This document shows positions 24,501 to 33,900 of a stretch of DNA of 64,000 bases, in pieces. The translations under genes and the position numbers were made by a program. Where the stretch lies: positions 3,208,033 through 3,272,032 of the forward strand of contig NW_017803268.1 in assembly GCF_001625305.1 (NCBI RefSeq), given 5' to 3'. Within the stretch, counting starts at the first letter, position 1. Each line of letters starts with the position of its first letter. The stretch is from Branchiostoma belcheri. Lineage: Eukaryota; Chordata; Leptocardii; Amphioxiformes; Branchiostomatidae. The notes below the pieces were generated by a model. The model made no database searches and had not been told where the DNA came from. It saw only the letters and a program-made list of their open reading frames with translations.

Positions 24501-27500
24501 ATTAAGTAGCAAAGCGCTCCTTAAATGTGTGAAAGGCTGCATTATTACGAGGTGCAAAACACAATCTGGGTGATATTGCCGTGGCCAGGGGCAAGAAGTT
24601 GAAATAAACGCTGTAAAGATGTGAGGAGTACTTATTAGGCTATCACTTAACACCACCCAAAGGAAAGAAAGTCGCGAATTTAAGGAGCCCTGAACCGAAC
24701 ATCAGAAAACCCAGTTTTGCCTAAGAAGGCTTAAAACACTTCGATTTTGCTGTTAAATGTCAGTTTAAGTCACCATAAATAAAGAAACTTCGCCGAAATT
24801 ATACGAAAGTCAAATTCAGAGGTCGACTCATATAAAATGACATAGAAAGTCAATTCATGCAAGAACTGTTTACCTTCCAGAAACGATTAAAATTGCCCTG
24901 ACGGGGATTTCGGGGGGGGGGGCGGGAAAGGGGGAGGGGGGCGCCTAGGGCCTGGGCATGAATATACGGACTTTTTTACTCGAAAAAAGCAAAATGATGC
25001 GGTTTTTTGTCAGAATCGGATAACTTTTGCCAAAAACTTTTAAATCCATACGAATGACGTCATCGATTACGTCATTTTTTGCGCATGCGCCGTGCTTTTA
25101 AGGTCTCGGACCGGAGTTTTTTTCATGATTTCGGATCCGGCGGACACCCTCAGACCGAAGGGCTATAACTCCGCCAAAAAAAGTACGCCGGGAAATCTCA
25201 TTACATCAATCAACGGAGGTTTCCAGCCGGCTTCCGATACAATTTTGGTTATTGTCCGTCGACTCTATAATTTGGGTAGAAACTGTAGTTAAACGTAAAT
25301 TTTGGATACGAAAAATGTAGTTTTTTTGCAGTTTTTTCAACGGACCTGCTTGGAAAAAACGAATTTTCCCAGGCTAACGGCCTATATGCTGAAATAGCTT
25401 ACTACTTTCTGTTTCTGAAAAACAGAAAAAAATATAGGTTGTTGCGATAAGTTTTTCACAAAATCCGGTGACGCGAACCCCTAGAAATTCCACATAGAAC
25501 GCAGCTATTTGGGTCATCAGGCGACAAACCGCATCACCCTTGCTCGCGGACTAATACCAAAAACGCTTCGCTGGCCGTCCAACTTCACCGCGCCGAAAAA
25601 CACTACAATCCCAAGGCTTTTTGATCAATTCAAAACCTAGTTGAAAATCTACAGCGATCGCCGAGCTATGGGGAGCCAAACCTAGCGTGACAACCTCGCA
25701 GATCCGGCGATTTACTGCGCACTATTTGGAACCCTGGTCAGAATTAAACTCCGACCCGGAACCTTAAGTTATCGCTCTATAATCTTTGACCTATGTCTTA
25801 TACATGTGGTGATGATTTATACCTAACGTAACTTAACTCAATAGCGTACAACCTCAAAGACAATCGGACTGCACGCCGATTTGAGGTTCTCATGAATAAA
25901 AAATGGTTCAGACAACAAACAAACAAACAAACAAAGCTCCATCTTCTCCTACCAAACAGAAAGGCATCTGGTGTCTGCAGTTCTTCACCAAACACCTGAT
26001 CCTCAGCGGTTCGTACGACTCCACCATCAAGATCTGGAACCTGCGCACGAACACCTGCGCACGGACGCTGTTCGGGCACGAGGGGCCGGTGTGGGCACTG
26101 GTCAGGAAGGACGTCATGATGGTCACTGGGTCACAGGACAAGACAGTAGGAGCCGTTATATTCTATTCTATTCTATTCTATTCTATTCTATTCTATTCTA
26201 TTCTATTCTATTCTATTCTATTCTATTCTATTCTATTCTATTCTATTCCATCCTAGACGCCTATTTCATTACGTTTGGTACGTCCTAGTATAAAAAAGTA
26301 AGAACCATTCTATTCTATTCTATTCTATTCTACTCTACTCTACTCTATTCTATTACATCCTAGACGCCTATTCCATTCCGTTTGGTACGTCCTAGTATAA
26401 AACAGAACCATTCTATTCTATCCTATTCTACTTTATTCTACTCTCTGTATCTGTATCTGTATAGCCGGTATAACCGCCTTTCGGCGTAACACACCAGCTT
26501 CGCAGGCACGCGGCGCGGCGGCAGCTGGCTATATTACACCGATCGACTGGTTACACCTAACCCTTGAACTTCTAGCTCTAGACATTGTTTAAAGCTATCT
26601 ATTGACAATGCCCCTACTGTACTTGGTGACAGTGAGTTCCACTCTGCGATAGTTCTAGGAAAGAATGAATTCTTGAACACCTCAATCCTTGGTTGGTAAC
26701 TCTGGTACTTGAATGCGTGGCTATTTCTTGTTCTCTTCTGGGCTGGTATTAGGTACTTAGTAGTTGGGACATCCACCAGTTTATTAGTCATTTTGTACAT
26801 CATGCATAGTCTAGACATCTTTCTTCTGTCTTCCAGTGAGGTCCACTGTAGGTTTCTTTTCATTTCCGTGACACTAGCACCTCTTACATAGTTGTTCATA
26901 CAGAATCTCATACTCTATTCTATTCTATTCTATTCTAGACGCCTATTCCATTCTAAGGTCTCTGTCCGTTTAGTACGAGCTAGCATGGACCTAGTCCTGT
27001 AGTACGTCAGGACTCAGACCGTCTCTTTGGTTGTGCCTAGAAATTAACTGAAATTCTAAGTACTTCGCAGAGGTTGAAAATCCCCGATCCCCTGTTTGCT
27101 CTTGTCCGCAGTGCGAAGTTAAAGAAATTCTGACCGTTTTCTATGTTTTTTTTGCCCGTAGGCTAAGATCTGGGAGATCCGATCCCCTGTTTGCTCTTGT
27201 CCGCAGTGCGAAGTTAAAGAAATTCTGACCGTTTCTTTGTTTAATTTTTTTTGTCCGCAGGCTAAGATCTGGGAGATCCGTCGCTGCCGCCTGGCGCACA
27301 CGCTGAAGGGCCACTCCGCCGCTGTGTTCGCCGTGGACATGGACGACGACTGTACCATCGTCATCACCGGCTCCGCTGATAGGGTGAGCACTCACCACGT
27401 GATCATGACGTACAGCACACACCAACCAATGAAATTTCAACATTGAACATGGTCGAGTCTTGTGAGAAAAGATGACTCGGAGGATATAAATGTTCAGGGG

Positions 27501-28822
27501 GCAGTATAGACTTCCAAGCGCTTTAACCAATTGCTGATGCCACGTGTCCTATATGGGTCATTCAAACCTGTGGAAGACTGTAGATAAATCTAAAGTATAT
27601 TCTCTGCTTGAGACCGAATTAATATCTGTTATTTTTACACATGGCTCTGTATATGGAGCTGTAAAAGTGGTCGAGTCTTGTAAGACAAAAAAAAATGAAT
27701 CAAAGCAAGTAGAGGATGAAAGCCGGATGGTAAAGTCAGCCTCGTGCCATGACCAATTGATGTAATCTCCAAGCAGATCCTAAGGTGGCGAAAAGACAGT
27801 ATCAAATTGGCCAGGCAGTATCCATTGACCAGAGAGGGCCCAAGGGGTAGCGACAAAAAAACGGGCCATATATAAAAGGTAACGATCTTCCCCCGTCAAC
27901 CTCTGCTTGGAGAGATTGACTTAATAGTATTACCCGTTTTTTTCCACAGAGTATCCGTATATGGAGCTGTGAAAGTGGGCGGAGTCTGAAGACCATCTGG
28001 GCGTCCCACACCACGTCAATCATGACCGTGAGCTACCACCGCGGCTTCTTCGCCTGCTCCTCCGGAGGGATGATCTTCCTCTGGAACCTCAAGACGGCCA
28101 CGTGCATCAAGAAGTTCCACGAACACGAGAAAAGGTAATTCTTTTCTGTAGAGCTACGCAGTGAGAAAATTTAATAAAATAACAGCTAGCAACTAACCAC
28201 ATTTCAACTGAAATGACAACCTTAAAATTTGGTCATCTGTTCTTGAAGATATTTTGGCTATCTTTCGTGAAGCATCAATTGAACAACTTCTTTTCATTAT
28301 ACATACACTAGTACTGACACTGTAACAAAATGATAGCAACAATGGGACGAGCAGTACAGAAACGCATAGAAACAAAGGGGGCTTTCAGGAAATTGAACCC
28401 GAACCGGTAGCTTGTAAACCCAACGCCATAACCACTTGGCCAAAAGGTCCAGGGCCCAGTTGTAATGGACTGGGTGTTTTGGGTGTTTGAACCCCACTGT
28501 TACACTGAGCATGATACTGATACCGACTGCCTTTCTTCACAGAGTGGAAAAGCTTCAGCTCCAGATCACCAACCCTGAGAAAGTGGAAGGACTCATGGTG
28601 TCCGCGGGGAAGGACGGCATGATCAAGTACTGGGACATCAGCAAGGACAAGTCCATACAGACCATGAAAGGTCACAAGGGTCAGATCAACTGCATCCAGT
28701 TCGACGAGACCAAGATGGCGACGGCCTCCGCGGACGGGAAGATTCGGGTCTGGGACTTCCACATATCCAGCAAAACGGACACCAACGTGGTCAGGGTCAA
28801 GGATTACGTGGATCCGACGTGA
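15572..28822 (+). CDS. F-box/WD40 repeat protein, 14 coding exons, 718 aa
   Basis: Coding exons: 15572-15829, 16464-16552, 16857-16958, 18064-18171, 18316-18447, 18919-19121, 19592-19674, 20148-20319, 20706-20826, 21084-21198, 25960-26145, 27261-27383, 27950-28134 and 28543-28822 (TGA). All borders are AG/GT and all phases match, totalling 2,157 nt. The ATG at 15572 is the first in frame. Residues 1-325 hold basic, Ser-rich linkers and two tryptophan-rich helical stretches (VAKWVEEWSHKK and ILWFEQSWDD regions). The F-box is at about 331-378 and seven WD40 repeats at about 409-705, closing with IRVWDF. Proteins of this plan (FBXW family) bind Skp1 through the F-box and present substrates held by the WD40 propeller to an SCF ubiquitin ligase. 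I infer that role but cannot fix the orthologue (an FBXW10- or sel-10-like clade is possible). Confidence 0.9.
15958..16350 (-). mobile_element. LINE ORF2 C-terminal fragment, copy 2
   Basis: The minus strand encodes RLCQYCSLGKVEDEVHFIVD then CSMYDSERN. This is the C-x2-C...H...C finger typical of non-LTR retrotransposon C-termini, followed by a frame to a stop at 16056. It is related in layout to 7776-8200. It is antisense in intron 1 of the F-box gene and lacks the RT core. Confidence 0.65.
16994..17653. mobile_element. hAT-like foldback element with minisatellite arms
   Basis: The ends are CAGGGGTGCCAGAGTATACA and its exact inverse TGTATACTCTGGCACCCCTG. The arms (about 17010-17215 and 17430-17640) are arrays of 'acagtgcaattttacggaat' units in opposite orientation. 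The 215 bp core also carries inverted pieces (CCGGCTTTCC and its partner, CATTGAATC-like pairs). CAGGG-type ends are typical of hAT transposons. An 8 bp target duplication is not evident, so the class is inferred from the ends only. The element starts 36 bp after the exon donor at 16958. Confidence 0.75.
18470..18552. repeat. TGTACTTTAC tandem repeat beside an exon donor
   Basis: About eight units of TACTTTACTG/TACTGTACTT follow 23 bp after the exon ending at 18447. It is simple sequence. Confidence 0.85.
20148..20319 (+). CDS. F-box-encoding exon (exon 8) of the F-box/WD40 gene
   Basis: The exon opens in phase 0 after CTTTCAG and leaves one base before GTGAGT. It encodes RDFITLLPEHLALKILSYLK, then TELLSASRVSQAWNRIISD and LWRVKCYE. 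The LP at the start, the LALKILSYL helix, the V-S-x-x-W core and the LW end are the standard F-box signature that contacts Skp1. The preceding exon (19592-19674) supplies a helix FLHKLLLKLDPRQHYFISSY that often precedes F-boxes in this family. Confidence 0.9.
20480..20600 (+). mobile_element. LINE 3' fragment, family L-b, copy 1
   Basis: The phrase 'cgcaggcacgcggcg' followed by GGCGGCAGCTAGCTATATTAC recurs at about 26500 beside a recognisable reverse-transcriptase C-terminus. This is a short remnant of that same family. Confidence 0.55.
20706..28822 (+). CDS. WD40 propeller exons 9-14 of the F-box/WD40 gene
   Basis: The linker exon 20706-20826 leads into seven repeats. Repeat ends are LVRVWDI, TIKIWNL, AKIWEI, SIRIWSC, MIFLWNL, MIKYWDI and KIRVWDF, most preceded by SGS-x-D, TGS-x-D or ASADG-type loops. 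Seven repeats are enough for a closed propeller. Exon borders fall between or inside blades without breaking the pattern. Repeat 5 (TIWASHTTSIMTVSYHRGFF) is the least canonical: it lacks the usual D before the WD-like end, which may mark a specialised face. Confidence 0.88.
21508..25767. mobile_element. TTAA-bounded tandem array (A-B-A-B-A) of ~1.8 kb repeats
   Basis: Segment A (about 660 bp) occurs at 21512-22170, 23305-23969 and 25102-25763. Segment B (about 1,125 bp) occurs at 22175-23300 and 23974-25097. Every A is flanked by TTAA. It starts GGTCTCGGACCGGAG and ends with the inverse of GGTTCCGGGTCGGAG (11 of 15 match), so it looks like a transposon end pair. Copies differ mostly by single-base changes and small indels, indicating recent duplication. 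No coding frame of note was found. The array sits in the intron between WD40 repeats 1 and 2. Confidence 0.85.
22512..22538. repeat. Perfect inverted repeat containing two CRE-like TGACGTCA sites
   Basis: Twelve bases CGATGACGTCAC, a GCA spacer and the exact inverse GTGACGTCATCG. The identical structure is at 24311-24337 in the second B segment. TGACGTCA is the consensus for CREB/ATF factors. Binding here is only a possibility. Confidence 0.6.
25911..25935. repeat. (CAAA)n simple repeat before an exon
   Basis: A short run of CAAA units lies about 25 bp upstream of the exon at 25960, at the end of a probable retroelement tail that contains ATGAATAAAAAATGG. Confidence 0.6.
26158..26450. repeat. 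(TTCTA/ATTCT)n pentanucleotide tract
   Basis: About twenty uninterrupted TTCTA units run from about 26158 to 26257. Shorter blocks follow near 26309-26355 and 26410-26445, and a last block at 26910-26935 on the far side of a LINE fragment. The tract begins 13 bp after the donor of the exon ending at 26145. The interspersed phrase 'agacgcctatt' repeats with the blocks. Confidence 0.92.
26455..26911 (-). mobile_element. LINE reverse-transcriptase C-terminus, family L-b, copy 2
   Basis: The minus strand encodes TSLEDRRKMSRLCMMYKMTN, then [20 protein letters not shown] and SLSPSTVGALSIDSFKQCL. This is the standard C-terminal block of CR1/Jockey-group polyproteins (the FFPRT-x-x-WN motif). The 3' flank is the CGCAGGCACGCGGCG / TATACCGG tail shared with 20480-20600, 49960-50066 and 55640-55690. 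It is inserted between ATTCT tracts. Confidence 0.75.
27086..27260 (+). repeat. 95 bp duplication carrying a second splice acceptor and exon start
   Basis: The phrase 'gatcccctgtttgctcttgt' occurs at 27086 and again at 27181. The first unit ends with TTTGCCCGTAG then 19 exon bases (27162-27180) identical to the start of the true exon at 27261. The 99 bases from 27162 to 27260 are in frame with the exon and contain no stop. Use of the upstream acceptor would therefore insert 33 residues before WD40 repeat 3's WEI end. Confidence 0.8.
27765..27915. mobile_element. Hairpin MITE family M1, copy 2
   Basis: The ends are AATCTCCAAGCAGA and TCTGCTTGGAGAGATT. The inner phrase AACGATCTTCCCCCGTCAAC matches the copy at 12490-12710. 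It lies in the intron before the exon at 27950. Confidence 0.7.
28385..28500 (-). repeat. tRNA-derived SINE-like fragment
   Basis: On the minus strand a region reads TGGCCAAGTGGTTATGGCGT and further on GGTTCGGGTTCAATTTCC, resembling A and B boxes of a RNA polymerase III promoter. It lacks paired acceptor arms, so it is treated as a SINE remnant. Confidence 0.4.
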
Positions 28823-29300
28823 ACTTCGGGACTCGTGACAAAAGTATGACTTGAAGTGGTCAGGTGAGGATCACGCAGTGGTCACGTGAGGATCACGTGA
28901 CAAGAGTATGACTTGTAGTGGTGATCACGTGACGGTAGTACGACTGCAAGTGGACTGGTAATGATTTGTATGTTGACTTCGCAATAAGAAATTATGAATA
29001 TTTTGTAAATATACAGAAAAAACATAGTTAAGACCTACATATGGCAGTGGAAATGGTACCAAGGAAGCCTTTTGATGTGATAAGTTGTTTCCTTTGAGAA
29101 CTATAGAAAAAACGACCACCTGTTAATAGATCAAAGTGGTTGTACCATGGTATAAGCCAAGATAAAACTTTATACATGATTTGCTGCTAAACGTGCATTC
29201 CGTCCTTTCAGCCAGACTTTGGGTACTGGATTGAAGCCCGTCAATTATGTATGCTGCATTTTCTGTATTAAAACTATTTTTTCTAACAAAGTTTCCTTCA
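28823..29300 (+). other. 3'UTR of the F-box/WD40 gene with candidate poly(A) signal
   Basis: After the TGA, a 13-base phrase GGATCACG-like unit repeats near 28868-28935. A candidate signal ATTAAA lies at 29267-29272 followed by a T-rich stretch. AATAAA occurs further on at 29773 and 29847. Confidence 0.35.
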
Positions 29301-30795
29301 TTTACATATATATCTAATACAATGCCTATTGTTATTCATACTCCACATGCTAGAACTCAGGGCCATTGTTTCTGACATTTGACTACCCCAAATAAGAAAG
29401 CCAAGGCTTGTAAGCTCAATGACCTTTTTCACAATATGTATATTATATTGTCAACACTGAATCTCCAAGTGTAGAGACCAAATATAGCACCAGTATATAT
29501 AATAGTATCTTACATAATACTAACTGTCACATACATAGGAATTATTCCTCTAGAATGATCTAACATATTCAATCATCTTAAAACAACAAGTAAAAGACCT
29601 TTCAAAAAGGGCATTACGCTAATACAGGTTATACGATACCTGTAAAATATATCATAGTTTCATACTATACTTTAAAAAGGCACCAATCGTTCTATATTCA
29701 AATAGGGAACGAAGAAAACATCAAGTATTCAGATCCCTGATTGATGAAATGAATATTTAAATCTGTACAAACAATAAAAGAGATATAGATTATGGAAAAC
29801 TAAAAAGCACGAACACTAACCTTGCAATTCCCCAGCATGGCGGAAAAATAAAGGAGTAACACTGAACACTGAGAATTGCGACATGTCGCAAAACGTTGCC
29901 ATTGCCAGTTTAAGGCATGTCGTAAATCTTTAACTATCATGATAAAGGATAACCAAAATAGTTACATAATCATAACACTAGATGCATATGAAAAGTTACT
30001 TGAAGATAGCAAAATGATAGCCACTTCAAATTACAAGGCCATTCAAACTGTTCTTTACATTCTAGCTTTAGCAGTTTTTACAGTTAGTATTCTGTAACAT
30101 TCAAGATCTGTTTAATGCTACTTGCCTTCGGATAACATAATGGCGTTTTGATGAGTAAAATATACATCAACGTATTGCCAGAACCTCTAACACACATAGA
30201 TAAAACAGTAAGTATACCCACAACATACGCATGTCTAACTCAGCCAGAAATAATGTCTCTCTATAAGGAATAAAAGCATAAGGACCAATAGCAACACAGA
30301 TCCATTCTGCTAACAGCATTTTTTTTTACCATTTTCTCCAAGTCTTTTTGGCCAAAGAGCCAGCGTCAAATGCATCGCCTAATCCAGCGGTATCAAACTA
30401 TGAAAAACAAAAATGGTAGAAAACTCATCCTCTGATAATAGAAAAATGTACTGTCTAAGATTTGTAGAGGTACTTGTATTGATATTAATTCCTATTCTCA
30501 TGTTTGTCACATCTTTGCCATGTTCTTTTCCCTGAAGAATATTTGCTGTGAATGAAATTTTGACAAAAATATGTTACATAGTTTAACTACTTGGGTCAAG
30601 TGATGGAAGATAGGGAGTGTTGGTCAGCCATTTTGTCTCGAGGCCAGGGACACCAGGACTCGACATAAGTCAAGTAAGTAAGTCAAGTTTAACATACATT
30701 TGGTAACCGTCACACAAAAATATACGCTGACAATGTATTGTAGATTGTAGATTTCTGTACCGTATTTTCATCCAATCAAATTTGATGTTGTATAA
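29301..30795. other. Convergent intergenic region and 3'UTR of the minus-strand gene
   Basis: This is AT-rich, without splice-bounded exons. A TTTAAT at 30111-30116 (ATTAAA on the minus strand) could be the poly(A) signal of the leftward gene. A 73-codon frame at 29876-30097 ends in a hydrophobic stretch, but it shows no family resemblance and is not called. Confidence 0.35.
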
Positions 30796-30947
30796 CTAGC
30801 CACCGACTGTGAGCTCAACGAATGGGAGTTGTTGGTCTTCGGGGTCAACTCGCGCATGCTCAGTTTGGTCCGGCAACTTTCCGCCTTCCTGGTTATCACG
30901 GATGACGTCATCAGTGTTGCTGTCTTCCTCACTGTGAACTGTTTTCG
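30796..30947 (-). CDS. Last coding exon of the giant gene: acidic tail (frame uncertain)
   Basis: The acceptor CTTACAACAG precedes CGAAAACAG at 30947. One frame stays open for 50 codons ([18 protein letters not shown], ending VELTVGG and TAG at 30796-30798). It is entered if the preceding exon stops at 31478 (AAAG/GTCGGT). If instead the donor at 31474 (TCG/GTGACG) is used, the frame changes and ends after six residues. Both donors are weak. I favour the longer tail because of its length and hydrophilic composition. Confidence 0.5.
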
Positions 30948-33900
30948 CTGTTGTAAGAAAAAATAATCAACATCTGTTCAGTAACAGTGTACCAGAGTTT
31001 GCATTACTATCATCAAAGGTAGAACAAGAAATCAGAGATTTCATAGCCTGCTTTGCTAGCCTTGTTGGCTTTGGTCCAAGTTCCGCTACCTGTCATTCTG
31101 CATGTCAATCTTCCTCCCATGTGCTGTCAACCTCCTTTGGACAAGCACAAACATCGCCTGTGTTACACAAGCTCTTGGCCGCCAGGAGAGCGGTTTGGTC
31201 AGGCTAACAAAAACCCATAGCACATTATTTACTTATTTATTGTGTTCCCGTGACCCCCCCCCCCTCAACTGGACCTCTGGGAAGAGCGGCTAAGGCCGAC
31301 AGGGCATTTCCAGTATAAATAAAGGGTATTGATTGATTGATTGATTGATGATCAGGCACCGAAAACAATATTTCCGTATCACACATTTGCTACACACATA
31401 TAATGCAGTCAAAAAAGCAATTTGAAACCAAAACCAAACACGTTGCAAGTAGCTACTGATTTTATTACGTCACCGACCTTTCATTGGCCTGATGTCCTTG
31501 GCTGAGTGAGACTCGAAAACGGCTGTCTGAGCAGGGCTGGTGTCTACATCCACATCCTCGGCTGAGACCTTGTTACCCAGGCTGAAACTGTCGGGGTCAA
31601 TCCGGGTCAAGTTCTCTGAGGATTCAAAGAACACGAATGTCATTATTATCGCAAACTCATTAACTTTTATCTTGAAATTCCAAATCCATGTGCACCTGAA
31701 CTACCTGACATTAAGCTATACAAGAAACGTATGCTACAAAAAATAAGGAAAGTTGAAGTTCTAAAATATCATTCCAACATTATAGAAAGCTTAATTTTCA
31801 CCAGTTGTATAGACCCATCCAGGGTTTTGAACATGTGGAGATTTGAATACACATAGTTTGTAACGCCCCCCGTCCTGGTTCAGGGGCGGTTAGTTGATTG
31901 GCCCTAATGTGGATTTTCATCACCGTTCTTACAAGATGCTAGCCTGGGTACCATCCGGATTTTGTTTCTCTACGTTCGAAAAAATCCGGATGGTACCCAG
32001 ACTAACAAGATGCTCCTTTCAGTTTTTACACGAAATGGAATGAAACAGCATGCCCACTAAGTGCAGATCTGGTGCAATGTACAAGTTACCTGCTGACAGA
32101 TACTCGTTACAGCCTGTTTCATCACTGGCATCCCGACAGTCCCTCTCGCCATCACAGCGCCACCTGGCGGAGATGCAGCGACCGCTCCCTGCACATCTGA
32201 ATTGGTCTGCCTGACACTCAGCTATACAAAATAAATAAAAATGGTTTTAAAGGATCATTCCACTTCATTATGTTTTTGCTCTGTTTCTTCTTCCTCTTCT
32301 TCTTCAAATAAATAAGTTCAATTGCCAGAATCAGACGTCTGTCACCATTGTAAATAGTGTAGGGTTACATCATGTTGCAATTTTATAGCAGAAGGGATTT
32401 TGACTTCTGTCACCATATATGAATGTGTTTGAGTAAAAATTGACAGAGCAGACCATATGCGAAGGTAAACATTACGTGTATACATTAATTTTGCTTTGCA
32501 AATGTTACCTTTCTAGTTCCACAAGGAACACAAGGAACTTACGATACACGCAGTCTATTTCGTCACTTCCGTCCAGACAGTCGTTATCGTGGTCACAGCG
32601 CCACCACAGGTCGATACAGCCTCCATTGGCGCAAGGGAACTCACCGGGAAGACAACCACCTGAAGCAAGGCACATGTATAAACGAACCAGCACACAAATC
32701 ATACTGTACATTATGTCAGCATGAAAGTTCATCTGAGTTGGTAAATTACATTATGAAAAACTTAAACTGTTCTCCAACTCAAAAATTGACTCACCAGAAG
32801 AGAGGCAAAAAAGGGGCCATATAAGAGGCCATATACATCAGGGCACTTCAACCATCGCTCAACCGGGACGGGGGTAATATCAACTTCAGACAACAGCATT
32901 TGGGTCAGATAGCTGAGGAAGACTGAGTGATTCAGTCGAAAATTTCTGGTGAGTCAAATTTTGAGTTGGAGAACAGTTTTTCATATGTACATAATGTCAT
33001 TGATGAAGGTTAGACATCCAGGTAAACTATACCACCCCCATGAAACTCCTTCCTCTTCGCCCCCGCCGTTCTGCTTCGCCCCCGCCCCGTTCTGCTTCGC
33101 CCCCGCAAAAAAATCTGCTTCGCCCCCGTCGTTCCTCTACGCCCCCGGCGCAATTCTGCTTTGCCCCCGTCCTTCTGCTTAGCCCCCAATGGCGGCACAG
33201 CTCACAGTCGACACGAAAATCGTCTGCAAAATAACAATAAAGGCTGTGCCGCCAAATTTAATGTAGCCCATGCTCCGGCAAACATTCTGGACCACCTTTC
33301 TGCCAAGTGGCGTTGCACAAATCCTTCCCATTCAAAAGTTTACCCCTACCTCACGGCCCGTCAGTGGTTCTTACGTTTATAAGTACTGGCGGGAAATTTC
33401 ACTCACGGCTGGACAGACGCTAGGCTGATCGCCATGGAAGGTGGGTACTAATTAAAGCCAACTTGGATAATGGCGGGATTTTGTATCAGCCAATTGAACA
33501 GTAACTAATCGTGTTCCTTTTGATACAAGTAGACAATAGTGAAAAAATTACAGCTATCAGTAATAGCGTTAAGTTAAAAATTGTGCTGCAAATACTAAGT
33601 AGAATTTATAAGGCAATACCTTGCTGTGTGAGGTGACATGGATTTAGAATGCTGTGTAAAAACTAGACGAGACCACTGACGGGCCGTGAGGTAGGGGTAA
33701 ACTTTTGAATGGGAAGGATTTGTGCAACGCCACTTGGCAGAAAGGTGGTCCAGAATGTTTGCCGGAGCATGGGCTACTTTAAATTTGGCGGCACAGCCTT
33801 TATTGTTATTTTGCAGACGATTTTCGTGTCGACTGTGAGCTGTGCCGCCATTGGGGGCTAAGCAGAAGGACGGGGGCAAAGCAGAATTGCGCCGGGGGCG

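Noticed and set aside
29876..30097. 73-codon frame with a hydrophobic end as a small membrane protein gene
   Set aside because: No family resemblance, no splice or promoter context, and a frame of this length is expected by chance in AT-rich DNA.
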